Below are positions 8,088-16,009 of a stretch of 36,504 bases of DNA, one piece after another (within the stretch, counting starts at the first letter, position 1; each line of letters opens with the position of its first letter). A program made the position numbers and the translations under genes. The stretch covers positions 1 through 36,504 of the forward strand of contig JABDKD010000030.1 of the NCBI GenBank assembly GCA_013003215.1, given 5' to 3'. The stretch is from Pyrinomonadaceae bacterium (lineage in GTDB: Bacteria; Acidobacteriota; Blastocatellia; Pyrinomonadales; Pyrinomonadaceae). A model generated the notes under the pieces. The model saw only the letters and a list, made by a program, of their open reading frames with translations, was not told the DNA's origin and searched no databases.

Positions 8088-8136
8088 CTGGAACTTGGAA
8101 CTTGAAACTTCAAACTTGAAACTCGGAATTTGGAAC
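8088..8136. repeat. Seven heptamers related to TTGGAAC/TTGAAAC
   Basis: Units are CTGGAAC, TTGGAAC, TTGAAAC, TTCAAAC, TTGAAAC, TCGGAAT and TTGGAAC. The period is again 7 but the word is unrelated to the neighbouring array. The rest of the gap to 8281 shows nothing I can name. Confidence 0.85.
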
Positions 8137-8281
8137 TTAACTTTGCCGTCCACGGAGGGTTTCTTTCCCGCCAAAAGAGGACAGCCCAACGCTTCGCAAG
8201 ATTCCTCGATGACCCGGACGATTATTACTTCCAAACATTTAGAATATTTTTACAACATGAACCAGAATCAAACGAACCGCA

Positions 8282-9325
8282 CTATTTGTAAGCTACTGCC
8301 GCAAAAGCAGGTCCAGCCAGGTGCAAAACGTCAAACTCTTTAAAACCCACCTCAGAACACCAGCCCCGAAAATCGGCACCGCTAAAGTCAAAGGCTTCCC
8401 CAAACTCGATCAGCATATTGAGCGACATTAGCAGACCAAAAATATTTTCGCGACGGGCATCGTCGATCAAGTGCTCAACCGCAATAAACGCACCGCCTTC
8501 AGGCAACGCGTCATAGGCTTTTCGGATCAACATTTTCTTGTCCTCCAGATTCCAGTCGTGGAGTATCATACCCATAGTAATCACGTCAGCCGGCGGCAAT
8601 TCGTCCTTAAAGAAGTCACCCTCAACAATTTTGATTCGATCGGTTAGCCCCGCTGCATCAACGCGGTTTCGGGCGTGGGGTGCAACCGGTGGCAGGTCAA
8701 AAGAAGTGAACGTAAGATGTTCGTGTCGCCCCGCAATGACTCTCGAAAGCAATGCCAGGGCTCCGCCTATATCGCTGACAGTCTTGTAGCGGGAAAAATC
8801 GAATTTCTCGCCGAGCATCATAAAGTTTCCCGCCTGGAAACCTGTCATCGCTTCGAGGAAAGTTTCAAGGCGTTCGGGATCAGAATATATTTCCCCAAAG
8901 ACTGATTCGCCGCCGCCCTTGGTCTCGTTCTGTGCTTTACCGGTCATGAGAGCATCTTCGAGGTCATTCCAAAATCCGAAAAGTCGGCGGTTGAGCATTT
9001 CCGGCATCCCACCGATATACGACGGCTTGTTCTTGTCCAGGAAGAGATCGGTATCGGCAGCATTCCGATACTTGCCTTCGGGCCCGTCACCTTCACGATC
9101 CAGAAACTTTAGCGCCACCAAAGTGTCGAAAAAGTCGTACCAGGCGCGTTCATGCAGTCCCAGTTCGGTACCCAATTCCTCCGCAGTGAGCGAACGTCCT
9201 GCCAGTTTCGTAAACAGCTCAAATTCGACGGCTGACAGCAAGACCTTGGAAGGCCAAAAGCCGGTCGCCGTTTTCATTATGTTTTCCGGTGAAGGGCTGT
9301 TTTCGAGCGTAGTACCTTGTTCCAT
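8282..9325 (-). CDS. O-methyltransferase-like protein (acetylserotonin/hydroxyindole type) with a degenerate SAM loop
   Basis: 347 residues from ATG 9325, chosen because AAAGGAG lies at ideal spacing. The N terminus has the winged-helix dimerisation domain of plant/bacterial small-molecule O-methyltransferases (FWPSKVLLSAVEFELFTKLA, then LTAEELGTELGLHE). The C-terminal class I fold contains ADVITMGMILHDWNLEDKK, with the His-Asp-Trp segment that supplies the catalytic His, and ALPEGGAFIAVEHLI. The SAM-binding motif I, usually VDVGGGxGxL, reads SDIGGALALLS: the third Gly and the GxG pattern are lost. It may bind SAM weakly or have another role. The substrate is unknown. It sits opposite to and between the DUF1800 and DUF1501 genes, which suggests insertion into that pair. 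Confidence 0.85.
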   Translation of the reverse strand: MEQGTTLENSPSPENIMKTATGFWPSKVLLSAVEFELFTKLAGRSLTAEELGTELGLHERAWYDFFDTLVALKFLDREGDGPEGKYRNAADTDLFLDKNKPSYIGGMPEMLNRRLFGFWNDLEDALMTGKAQNETKGGGESVFGEIYSDPERLETFLEAMTGFQAGNFMMLGEKFDFSRYKTVSDIGGALALLSRVIAGRHEHLTFTSFDLPPVAPHARNRVDAAGLTDRIKIVEGDFFKDELPPADVITMGMILHDWNLEDKKMLIRKAYDALPEGGAFIAVEHLIDDARRENIFGLLMSLNMLIEFGEAFDFSGADFRGWCSEVGFKEFDVLHLAGPAFAAVAYK

Positions 9326-9531
9326 ATGATCTCCTTTTGCAAACTGCATTGGGTTTTCGATCCCATGACAGTTCGCGGTACCTCTTGCAAATTTTAGTGA
9401 TTGAAATAGTAAGTCCTATATCGGGCAAAAAGCAACATTTTCCAGACCAGCAAGAAGCCTCCGGCGTCTAAAACATTGAACGCAAAACTGCGTGGGCCTT
9501 AAATCCGGCCCTTTGCAAGGCGGAAATTGAT

Positions 9532-10806
9532 ATGGACAGAAGATATTTTTTGAAGAATAGCGGGATCGCACTGGCCGGTTTTGGTGCAATGGGAATGGCA
9601 CCCGGGTTTTTAAGGCAGTTCGCGAATGCTGCGACAGTTACGGATGCCTTTGGCAAGAAGAAGGTGCTCGTAACGATTTTTCAACGAGGCGCGGTTGATG
9701 GCCTGAACATGATCGTCCCCCACGGTGAAAGCGAGTACTACAGGATACGAAGAAACATAGCCGTCCCGAATCCCGGCAAGAACGAAGGTGCGATCGATCT
9801 CGATGGCTTTTTCGGCATGCATCCGACCATGAGTCCTATTCAGAAGTTCTGGGAGAGCAAACAAATGGCTGTGGTACATTCCGCAGGCTCTCCGAACTCA
9901 ACTCGTTCGCATTTTGATGCCCAGGATTATATGGAATCCGGAACACCCGGATACAAGGCGACGCGCGACGGATGGCTGAACCGCGTAATGCAGTTCAAAC
10001 CTGACGAGAAACCCTCTCCTTTCAGAGGCGTTTCTATGACTCAGCAGGTCCCTCGTACTTTCATGGGACGCTACCCGACGGTCGCAATGACAAATCTTCA
10101 GACGTTTGCAATTCGGGCCGGCGCGTATACCAACAGCGTTCAGGGTGGATTTGAAGGGATCTGGCAGCAACAGGCCGATGACCGTCTCGGCGAAACCGGA
10201 AAAGAAACGTTTGAGGCGATCAACTATTTAAAGAAAGCAAATCCGGCGCAGTATCGCCCCGCAAACGGTGCCCGGTATCCCGGCGGTCAGTTCGGAAACA
10301 ATCTTCGGCAAATAGCCCAGCTCATTAAAGCAGGCGTCGGTCTTGAAGCGGCGTTTACAGACACCCCCGGCCTCAATTGGGACACCCACATCAACCAGGC
10401 AAACCAGAACGGTTCACGCGGCCAGCTGGCGAATCTTCTTCGAATATTCTCGCAGGGCATCGCCGCATTTGTTACCGATCTTGGCGACAAGATGGATGAT
10501 GTTCTTGTTCTCACAATGTCCGAGTTCGGCAGGACTGCTCATGAAAACGGTTCGCGCGGCACAGACCACGGACATGGCAATGCGATGATCGCAATCGGTA
10601 ATTCAGTCAAAGGTGGACGGGTTTATGGCGACTGGAAGGGACTAAAGACCTCTCAACTTGACCGCGGCCGGTACCTGGCGGTAACCACAGACTTCCGAGA
10701 TGTCTTTGCTGAAGCCGCAAGCAAACACCTGTCAGTTAAGAAGATCGATAAAGTATTTCCGCGTTATGAAATTGACCCCTCAAATCAGAGAGGTTTCATA
10801 AGTTAA
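9532..10806 (+). CDS. DUF1501 family Tat-exported protein
   Basis: A 424-residue protein. Its N terminus, MDRRYFLKNSGIALAGFGA, is a twin-arginine signal, so it is probably exported folded. The DUF1501 family is related in fold to alkaline phosphatase/sulfatase enzymes but has no settled reaction. Family segments are LVTIFQRGAVDGLNMIVPH near residue 47, RSHFDAQDYMESGTPG, and the C-terminal TMSEFGRTAHENGSRGTDHGHG with likely metal-binding Asp and His. It is the usual partner of DUF1800 (6050-8008). A GGCGGA precedes the ATG and an intrinsic terminator follows. Confidence 0.93.
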   Translation: MDRRYFLKNSGIALAGFGAMGMAPGFLRQFANAATVTDAFGKKKVLVTIFQRGAVDGLNMIVPHGESEYYRIRRNIAVPNPGKNEGAIDLDGFFGMHPTMSPIQKFWESKQMAVVHSAGSPNSTRSHFDAQDYMESGTPGYKATRDGWLNRVMQFKPDEKPSPFRGVSMTQQVPRTFMGRYPTVAMTNLQTFAIRAGAYTNSVQGGFEGIWQQQADDRLGETGKETFEAINYLKKANPAQYRPANGARYPGGQFGNNLRQIAQLIKAGVGLEAAFTDTPGLNWDTHINQANQNGSRGQLANLLRIFSQGIAAFVTDLGDKMDDVLVLTMSEFGRTAHENGSRGTDHGHGNAMIAIGNSVKGGRVYGDWKGLKTSQLDRGRYLAVTTDFRDVFAEAASKHLSVKKIDKVFPRYEIDPSNQRGFIS

Positions 10807-10834
10807 GCCCTTCAAGCAACATGACGCAGAAAGC

Positions 10835-10862
10835 AGGCTGCCTGAAAGGGCGGCCTTTTTTT
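10835..10862 (+). terminator. Intrinsic terminator after the DUF1501 gene
   Basis: AGGCTGCC (10835-10842), loop TGAAAG, GGCGGCCT (10849-10856), one T-G pair, then seven T's. Confidence 0.85.
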
Positions 10863-10876
10863 GTTACGAACCCCGA

Positions 10877-11209
10877 TTATTTTTGCTGAAGTACGTGAGT
10901 TAGTTCGTGAGCAAGAAGCTTTCTACCCTCTGAAGTCTGTGGATCATAAGCACCCGAGTTGAAATAGATATCGCGTCCGTGTGTAAAAGCCTGTGCGTTA
11001 AGCGTTTTTGCCATACGCACGGCACTTGGTCCGGTATGGACTCTTACACCGCTGAGGTTTGCTCCGAGCGAATTTTCAAGTTCCTGCTTCACGTGGTTAG
11101 GAAGAGGATCGCCCTTCATTTTTTTTAGCTCTTCAACCTCACTCTTGGGCAAGACTTTTCGGTCAACTCTTTTGTTCGTACTTCTAATTACTCTATCTTT
11201 TTTACCCAT
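10877..11209 (-). CDS. Minimal DUF4157 (eCIS core) putative metalloprotease-like protein
   Basis: 110 residues from ATG 11209, where AGGAG lies eight bases upstream. Residues 36-110 are a DUF4157 domain (LPNHVKQELENSLGANLSGV, then VRVHTGPSA, AQAFTHGRDIYFN, KLLAHELTHVLQQK). The HELTH motif at 101-105 fits HExxH zinc peptidases. This domain is best known from extracellular contractile injection system loci and from large toxin-like proteins. Here it is almost the whole protein, with a Lys/Arg-rich 35-residue leader and an end right after HELTHVLQQK. No sheath, baseplate or toxin gene is nearby. It could be a stand-alone peptidase, or the remnant of a longer protein cut off after the motif. There is no signal peptide. 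Confidence 0.85.
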   Translation of the reverse strand: MGKKDRVIRSTNKRVDRKVLPKSEVEELKKMKGDPLPNHVKQELENSLGANLSGVRVHTGPSAVRMAKTLNAQAFTHGRDIYFNSGAYDPQTSEGRKLLAHELTHVLQQK

Positions 11210-11304
11210 TCGTGTTTCTCCTGGAATCAGTTCAATTCTATTTTCATTGATCTCCACGAGTCAATCTCAGCAGAAATACGCAACAGCGCGAAACAGCTTA
11301 AGTG

Positions 11305-11341
11305 TCACAAAATGAAAAGGGAGCGGCCACTGGCCGCTCCC
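11305..11341 (-). terminator. Strong hairpin terminator for the small CxH/CxxC gene
   Basis: GGGAGCGGCC (11319-11328), loop ACT, GGCCGCTCCC (11332-11341): a perfect 10-bp stem. On the minus strand TTTTCATTTT follows. Confidence 0.75.
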
Positions 11342-11372
11342 GGTAGGTTATAAAGGCAGGTTTTATAAAGGG

Positions 11373-11639
11373 TTAGTTCGATCGGAAATTTCCGAACGAA
11401 ACAGTTGGCGGGTAATAAAAAGGTCCGAACGTCCTTAACGTTTCGGTATCAAATCTCTTTCTCGCACCGCAATTGAGGCAAGCTCGATATGAAGAATTCC
11501 GATTAGTAAAAGGACGACTCAGATTTTTATGCCAGCATCCAAATAGTTTCCCCAAAAAACCGATTCGGTTGCCAAACGCACCGTTTGTTCTGTTCAGTAC
11601 GGACTCTGCTATACGTCCTTGATCAAAAATCGCTTCCAT
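11373..11639 (-). CDS. Small CxH...CxxC protein of unknown function
   Basis: 88 residues from ATG 11639, picked because a near-perfect AAGGAGG lies about eight bases upstream. Cys35-x-His37 (GCWHKNLSRPFT) and Cys54-x-x-Cys57 (ACLNCGARKRFD) could form one zinc-binding knuckle. The C-terminal tail is rich in Phe, Pro and Tyr (FGPFYYPPTVSFGNF). There is no signal peptide or membrane segment. A clear binding site and a hairpin terminator support a real gene. It is divergent from the S1/P1 nuclease and upstream of the DUF4157 gene on the same strand, but the terminator separates those two. Confidence 0.75.
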   Translation of the reverse strand: MEAIFDQGRIAESVLNRTNGAFGNRIGFLGKLFGCWHKNLSRPFTNRNSSYRACLNCGARKRFDTETLRTFGPFYYPPTVSFGNFRSN

Positions 11640-11676
11640 CGTTACTTCCTCCTTGCATTCAAATTTCAAATGCCTA

Positions 11677-11689
11677 CGTCTAATAGACG
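11677..11689. promoter_or_regulatory. 13-bp palindrome in the divergent promoter region
   Basis: CGTCTA-A-TAGACG lies 38 bases upstream of the small CxH/CxxC gene and 148 bases before the nuclease gene. On the minus strand its centre reads CTATTAG, similar to a -10 box. It is a possible operator; no regulator can be named. Confidence 0.3.
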
Positions 11690-11836
11690 GAGTGCGGGGA
11701 AAGATTTGCTGAATTTACGATGGCGAAAACCGCTCAGGGTTTGTCCCAAGTTGGTAAATTAATGTAAAGATTGAGTAAAATCCCCCCTGTGAGATCCAAT
11801 AAATATTTCAATCATCGCTCCCGAAGTAAGTCAAAG

Positions 11837-13060
11837 ATGTCGACCCGGCTGATTTTGCGGTCCGTTATGCTGCTGGCTTTGTTGATGGCGGGATCTTTAA
11901 ATATCTTCGCCTGGGATCAGGTCGGTCATAAAATCACGGCAATTATCGCCTGGGAACAAATGCGGCCGGATGTGCGCGACAAGGTTTTCAAGATACTCCT
12001 GGATGCGCCCGAAGATTCGCACCTCAGTGTCCCATATGACGCGTTTACCTCGCGTTCGGATGAAATCAAAAGACTGGAACTTTTTATGTTTGCGAGTATC
12101 TGGCCTGACTTCGTAAGAAACCGCTCATTTGAGAACAGGCACAAACTCTACAATCAGGGCAATTGGCATTACGCTGCCATTTTTTGGGAACAGAAAAGTG
12201 ACGGTGCGAGGATTCTGGAGGAATTCAGGGGCTCTGGAGGCATCGCTGTTCCGAAGCTCACCGATTTTGAGAAAACAATGCGGGACCCCTCTTATAAAGA
12301 CGAAGAAAAAGCGCTGGCAATAGCATGGTACCTACACGTGGCCGGCGATTTGCACAACCCGCTTCACAACGCCTCGCGAGTTACGGAGAAGGAACCCGAA
12401 GGAGATCAGGGCGGAAATCTATTTGTGCTTGTGCCCAGAACGGAAACCAGTTTTGGCGTCAATTTACACTCTTACTGGGATTCGATCATCGGACGTGTCA
12501 AGCCCCGCAAGAATGACGAGTGGGACACCGATTACCTGAGACCGATTGCCCGCAAGTTTATGAAGAAGCATCCCGTTCGGACTTTTGACAAGACAATGCT
12601 TGAGCGTGATTACAACTCCTGGAATCGCGAGGGCTTCGCTTTCCTTCATCCGGTCGTTTATGACGGAGTTGAACGAGGGAACCTCCCCTCAAAGAAATAT
12701 CGGAAGCGGGCCTTTAAGCTGGCGAGAAAGCAAATTACCCTCGCCGGTTATCGTATTGGGAACGCGATGAACGCCCTATTCAGTGAGAATCAGGCAGCGT
12801 TTTACAAGCATCCGTGTGAGGTAATCAGAGTGGTCCGGTATCCGATATCAAAACGCAGAACGCTGAATCAGAAGCTCAGAATCGCGCTTTTGAACGTTTG
12901 TCCTCCTAACCGGGGAATGGTTGCGCGACCGGTGACATCGATTAAGGCAAACGGGAATGAGTTAAACGTGGAGTTTGATGTAATTCGCGTTTTTGATTCG
13001 GAGGCTCAGGCTAAGGAATACGCCGCGAAAAACAAAATAGAAGACGCCGTTTACAATTGA
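11837..13060 (+). CDS. Secreted S1/P1-family nuclease
   Basis: A zinc-dependent single-strand nuclease / 3'-nucleotidase acting outside the cytoplasm on RNA, DNA or nucleotides. The ATG at 11837 gives a signal peptide (MSTRLILRSVMLLALLMAGS, then LNIFA) ending exactly before Trp26, which becomes the mature N terminus; in this family the N-terminal Trp itself binds zinc. All nine ligands can be placed with family spacing: Trp26, His31, Asp91, His111, His167, Asp171, His177, His211 and Asp215. A frame open upstream to a TTG at 11771 would destroy the signal peptide and is rejected. After about residue 280 there is a C-terminal extension of roughly 125 residues, unlike the shorter fungal enzymes, with no motif I recognise. 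Likely role: nutrient or phosphate scavenging from nucleic acids. Confidence 0.92.
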   Translation: MSTRLILRSVMLLALLMAGSLNIFAWDQVGHKITAIIAWEQMRPDVRDKVFKILLDAPEDSHLSVPYDAFTSRSDEIKRLELFMFASIWPDFVRNRSFENRHKLYNQGNWHYAAIFWEQKSDGARILEEFRGSGGIAVPKLTDFEKTMRDPSYKDEEKALAIAWYLHVAGDLHNPLHNASRVTEKEPEGDQGGNLFVLVPRTETSFGVNLHSYWDSIIGRVKPRKNDEWDTDYLRPIARKFMKKHPVRTFDKTMLERDYNSWNREGFAFLHPVVYDGVERGNLPSKKYRKRAFKLARKQITLAGYRIGNAMNALFSENQAAFYKHPCEVIRVVRYPISKRRTLNQKLRIALLNVCPPNRGMVARPVTSIKANGNELNVEFDVIRVFDSEAQAKEYAAKNKIEDAVYN

Positions 13061-13089
13061 AAGCCGGTCTCTCAATTTAAGACAAAACC

Positions 13090-13099
13090 GTGCTAAAAT
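13090..13099 (+). promoter_or_regulatory. GTGCTAAAAT extended -10 element upstream of the amidohydrolase
   Basis: TAAAAT at 13094-13099 ends 12 bases before the ATG at 13112. That would leave a transcript leader of only a few bases, which fits the lack of a Shine-Dalgarno sequence. The expected -35 region is poor. Confidence 0.5.
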
Positions 13100-13111
13100 T
13101 GAAGTTAATAT

Positions 13112-14335
13112 ATGTCAATTGCAACTGGAATAGTTGAGAATCAACCGCTTCCCGACAACCTCTTTACACGGATTGTCGATTTCCGCAGAGACCTGCACCA
13201 ACATCCGGAACTTTCGTTTCAGGAGCACCGAACTCAAGACAGAATTGCGGCGTACCTGGACTCGCTTGGGATCGCATTTAGAACGGCGGCCCGGACGGGG
13301 ATAATTGCGGATCTTCCGGGCAGCGTCTCGGATGCACCCTGTGTTGTTTTACGAGCCGATACGGATGCTCTTCCGATATTGGAAGAAACAGGCCTGCCCT
13401 TCGCTTCCCAAAACGAAGGAATAATGCACGCTTGCGGCCACGACGGACACACGAGCATGTTACTCGGTGCAGCGTCGCTGTTATCAAAGGACAAAGATAG
13501 AAAAGTACCTGTCAGGCTGATCTTCCAGCCTGCCGAAGAAAAGGCAAGCGGAGCTAAGGCGATGATTGCCGACGGAGCTTTGGATAATGCGGCAATGGTA
13601 TTTGGCGGCCATATCGACAGACACTACCCACTCGGTACGATAATCGCTACTGACGGGCCCGTAAACGCTTCGTCCGATACCTTCGATATCCAAATCGGCG
13701 GAAAAGGCGGCCATGCTGCCCGTCCACATGAGACGGTCGACGCAGTTGTCGTAGGATCACTCCTCGTAATGTCGATTCAGACAATCGTGAGCCGTGAAGT
13801 TAATCCTGCCCACCCGTCTGTTGTAACAGTTGGCAGATTTGACGCAGGTACCGCAAGCAACGTGATTTCCGCGCAAGCTCACCTAAGCGGAACGATACGG
13901 GCCCAAGACTACGAAGTAAGGATAATGCTGCAGGATTCGATCCGGCGAATCAGTGAATCGATCGGGCAATTGCATGCCGCTGATGTCGAAGTCGAAATTC
14001 GTGAGGGCACGTCGGCAGTTGTGAACCCGCCCGATATGGCAGCGGTTTGTCGAGAAGCGGCTTTGAAGGTTGTGCCGGAGGAGTTCGTCCATGGCCTGAC
14101 GACGGCAAATATGGGTGCGGAGGACTTCGCTGACTATATGGAAGTTATCCCAGGTTGTTATGTGCGCTTCGGATCAATACTTCCGGAGCAAACACCCCAC
14201 CCGGCTCACTCTAGCAAATTCGATTTTGACGAGCGCGTACTAGGGGTCGGGGCTGCCTACTACCACGCTTTGGCGGGTGTTGCATCGGAGAAGATTCTTG
14301 CGGACATGGCGAACGAGACGGCAGAGACCACATGA
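13112..14335 (+). CDS. M20D-family amidohydrolase / N-acyl amino acid deacylase
   Basis: A cytoplasmic di-metal hydrolase of 407 residues, related to hippurate hydrolase, AbgB and auxin-conjugate hydrolases, which split N-acyl or N-aryl amino acids. Evidence: FRRDLHQHPELSFQEHRT at residues 28-45, VLRADTDALPILEETGLPF, the metal-binding IMHACGHDGHTSMLLGAA, FQPAEEKASGAKAMIADGAL with the catalytic Glu pair, then the dimerisation domain (GGKGGHAARPHETVDAV) and a C-terminal GAEDFADY metal segment. The true substrate cannot be read from sequence. Its stop overlaps the start of the GNAT fusion gene (ATGA at 14332), so the two are translationally coupled and may act on related acyl groups, one removing and one adding. 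Confidence 0.9.
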   Translation: MSIATGIVENQPLPDNLFTRIVDFRRDLHQHPELSFQEHRTQDRIAAYLDSLGIAFRTAARTGIIADLPGSVSDAPCVVLRADTDALPILEETGLPFASQNEGIMHACGHDGHTSMLLGAASLLSKDKDRKVPVRLIFQPAEEKASGAKAMIADGALDNAAMVFGGHIDRHYPLGTIIATDGPVNASSDTFDIQIGGKGGHAARPHETVDAVVVGSLLVMSIQTIVSREVNPAHPSVVTVGRFDAGTASNVISAQAHLSGTIRAQDYEVRIMLQDSIRRISESIGQLHAADVEVEIREGTSAVVNPPDMAAVCREAALKVVPEEFVHGLTTANMGAEDFADYMEVIPGCYVRFGSILPEQTPHPAHSSKFDFDERVLGVGAAYYHALAGVASEKILADMANETAETT

Positions 14336-15957
14336 TCGAAGTTCGTGAATCAACAGATCTAGATGTAACCGGAATCCGTGATCTCTTTATCGCGGCCTAC
14401 GGCAAGAACTACACCTATCCTGCTTATTACGACCTGCATGTTCTGAAAAAAATGGTTTTCGATGACGACACCCTTTTGCTTGTCGCCGTCGAAACGGACA
14501 CCGGCCAGATACTTGGCACGGCTTCGGTAATTTTCGACCTCGGCGAATACGGTGACTTGGTTGGTGAATTCGGAAGGCTTGTGGTCCATCCCGAAGGACG
14601 GCATAAGGGTATTGGAAAGAAACTTATGGAGAAGCGGCTGGAGGTCGCTTCTCAAAGACTGCACGTAGGCTTTGTCGAAAACAGGGTCGCGCATCCATTT
14701 TCGCAGAAGATCTCGGCACGTTTTGGCTTTGCTCCGGCCGGTTTTCTTCCATTGAAGGCGAGATTTGATGAACGTGAAAGCCTTGCACTCTATGTCAGGC
14801 ACTTTGGTGACGCGATAACTCTCAGACGAAACAATCCCAGGTTGATTCCGGAATGTTTTGAACTCGCGCAATACGTTCTTTCTTCATGCGGTCTCGAGGC
14901 CGATGCGATTATCGACGACTCTTCAAAACCCTACCCCGATGAAAAGGAATTTGAACTCGAGGAGATGAAAACCAAGGGTTACGCCTCCTTGATTAGATTT
15001 GAGCGGTCGCGGTCCGACAAGAAAGAGATCTTTGGCCCTGCCCGGATTCACCAGGGTATCTTTCGGCTGACGGCAACTCACTCGCACTACGTCATAGCGA
15101 GAAAGAACGGGGCGCTGGTTGGCGCGGTTGGATTTTCTATCGACATGGTTGAAAAGGCGGTTAAGATCTTTGAGCTTGTCACGCTCAACGAAATGCCGAA
15201 CCGCGTCCTGGTGGAAGAAGTGATGCGGATCTGCCGTGAAAAGTATGAGATGGCATATATAGAAGTGGATGTCAGCGCATACAGTCCGAGAATGCAGCGA
15301 ACCCTGCTCGAACTTCAGTTTGTTCCCGTCGCATACATTCCCGCATTTGCTTTCAAAGGGTCCGAGCGGTGTGACGTCGTTCGAATGGCACGTCTTTTTA
15401 GACCGGCCGAACTTGACGCCGCGGTTCGTTACAAGAAAACAGAACCGATCTTCGAAATTGTCAAAAATAGCTTTGCAGCCGGCGATATCTTTCCCGAACT
15501 TGCAGAAGCTCTCCCGGGAATCAGGTTGTTTAAGAGGCTTTCGATTGAGCAGGCACGGCGGCTCATGGAAATCTGCGAAGTTAAATCGTTTGAGAAAGGT
15601 CAAACGGTTGTAGAGACCGGAATGGCAGGTGAGAACGCTTTTGTCATCCTTTCCGGCGAGTTCGAGGTCAAAGCGGGAATGAATGACCGGGTTCGCTCGC
15701 TTGGCAAGATCTTAAAAGGGGAGTGCTTTGGCGAAACGGCTATTCTGACAACGGAAGACCACTCCGTGTGCGCCATCGCTTCGGAAAAAACTGAAGCTGC
15801 CGTAATAAACAGCGACGACCTGGATCTACTGATTCGGCGGCGGCCTGACATTGGAGTTGTCCTTTATAGAAATCTTGCCCGAAGCCTTGGTCGAAAGCTT
15901 CGCAGTGTAGATGCGGATATCGCTTCGACCCTATTTGGAGAGGATCATCAAGAGTAA
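14332..15957 (+). CDS. GNAT acetyltransferase - second GNAT-like domain - cyclic-nucleotide-binding domain fusion
   Basis: 541 residues in three parts. Residues 1-155 are a GNAT N-acetyltransferase with the acetyl-CoA loop RHKGIG at 90-95 after LVVHPEG. Residues 230-357 look like a second GNAT fold (HYVIARKNGALVGAVGFSID, then AYIEVDVSAYSPRMQRTLLE) without a clear acetyl-CoA loop. Residues 395-525 are a CRP-type cyclic-nucleotide-binding domain (LFKRLSIEQARRLMEICEV, then GQTVVETGMAGENAFVILSG, then GECFGETAIL). In the phosphate-binding cassette the Glu is present (468) but His477/Ser478 stand where cAMP-binding proteins have Arg-Ser, so the ligand may differ or be absent. Mycobacterial Pat fuses these domains in the opposite order. 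Likely a regulated lysine or small-molecule acetyltransferase; the target is unknown. Confidence 0.87.
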   Translation: MIEVRESTDLDVTGIRDLFIAAYGKNYTYPAYYDLHVLKKMVFDDDTLLLVAVETDTGQILGTASVIFDLGEYGDLVGEFGRLVVHPEGRHKGIGKKLMEKRLEVASQRLHVGFVENRVAHPFSQKISARFGFAPAGFLPLKARFDERESLALYVRHFGDAITLRRNNPRLIPECFELAQYVLSSCGLEADAIIDDSSKPYPDEKEFELEEMKTKGYASLIRFERSRSDKKEIFGPARIHQGIFRLTATHSHYVIARKNGALVGAVGFSIDMVEKAVKIFELVTLNEMPNRVLVEEVMRICREKYEMAYIEVDVSAYSPRMQRTLLELQFVPVAYIPAFAFKGSERCDVVRMARLFRPAELDAAVRYKKTEPIFEIVKNSFAAGDIFPELAEALPGIRLFKRLSIEQARRLMEICEVKSFEKGQTVVETGMAGENAFVILSGEFEVKAGMNDRVRSLGKILKGECFGETAILTTEDHSVCAIASEKTEAAVINSDDLDLLIRRRPDIGVVLYRNLARSLGRKLRSVDADIASTLFGEDHQE

Positions 15958-15970
15958 TTTCGGATTTGTT

Positions 15971-16000
15971 TTGGCAAAACCGCTGTAAGCGGATTAGAAT
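15971..16000 (+). promoter_or_regulatory. Possible promoter and operator of the DNA methyltransferase gene
   Basis: TTGGCA (15971-15976), 18-base spacer, TAGAAT (15995-16000). The spacer carries CCGCT-GTA-AGCGG (15980-15992). The -10 ends nine bases before the ATG at 16010, so the transcript would be nearly leaderless, which fits the missing binding site. Confidence 0.4.
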
Positions 16001-16009
16001 TACCGCTTA

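Noticed and set aside
10877-11209. Extracellular contractile injection system locus
   Set aside because: Only a DUF4157 domain is present; no sheath, tube, baseplate or AAA gene is nearby.
11771-11836. Upstream TTG start for the S1/P1 nuclease
   Set aside because: Adds a charged segment before the signal peptide; the mature N terminus must be Trp26 for zinc binding.
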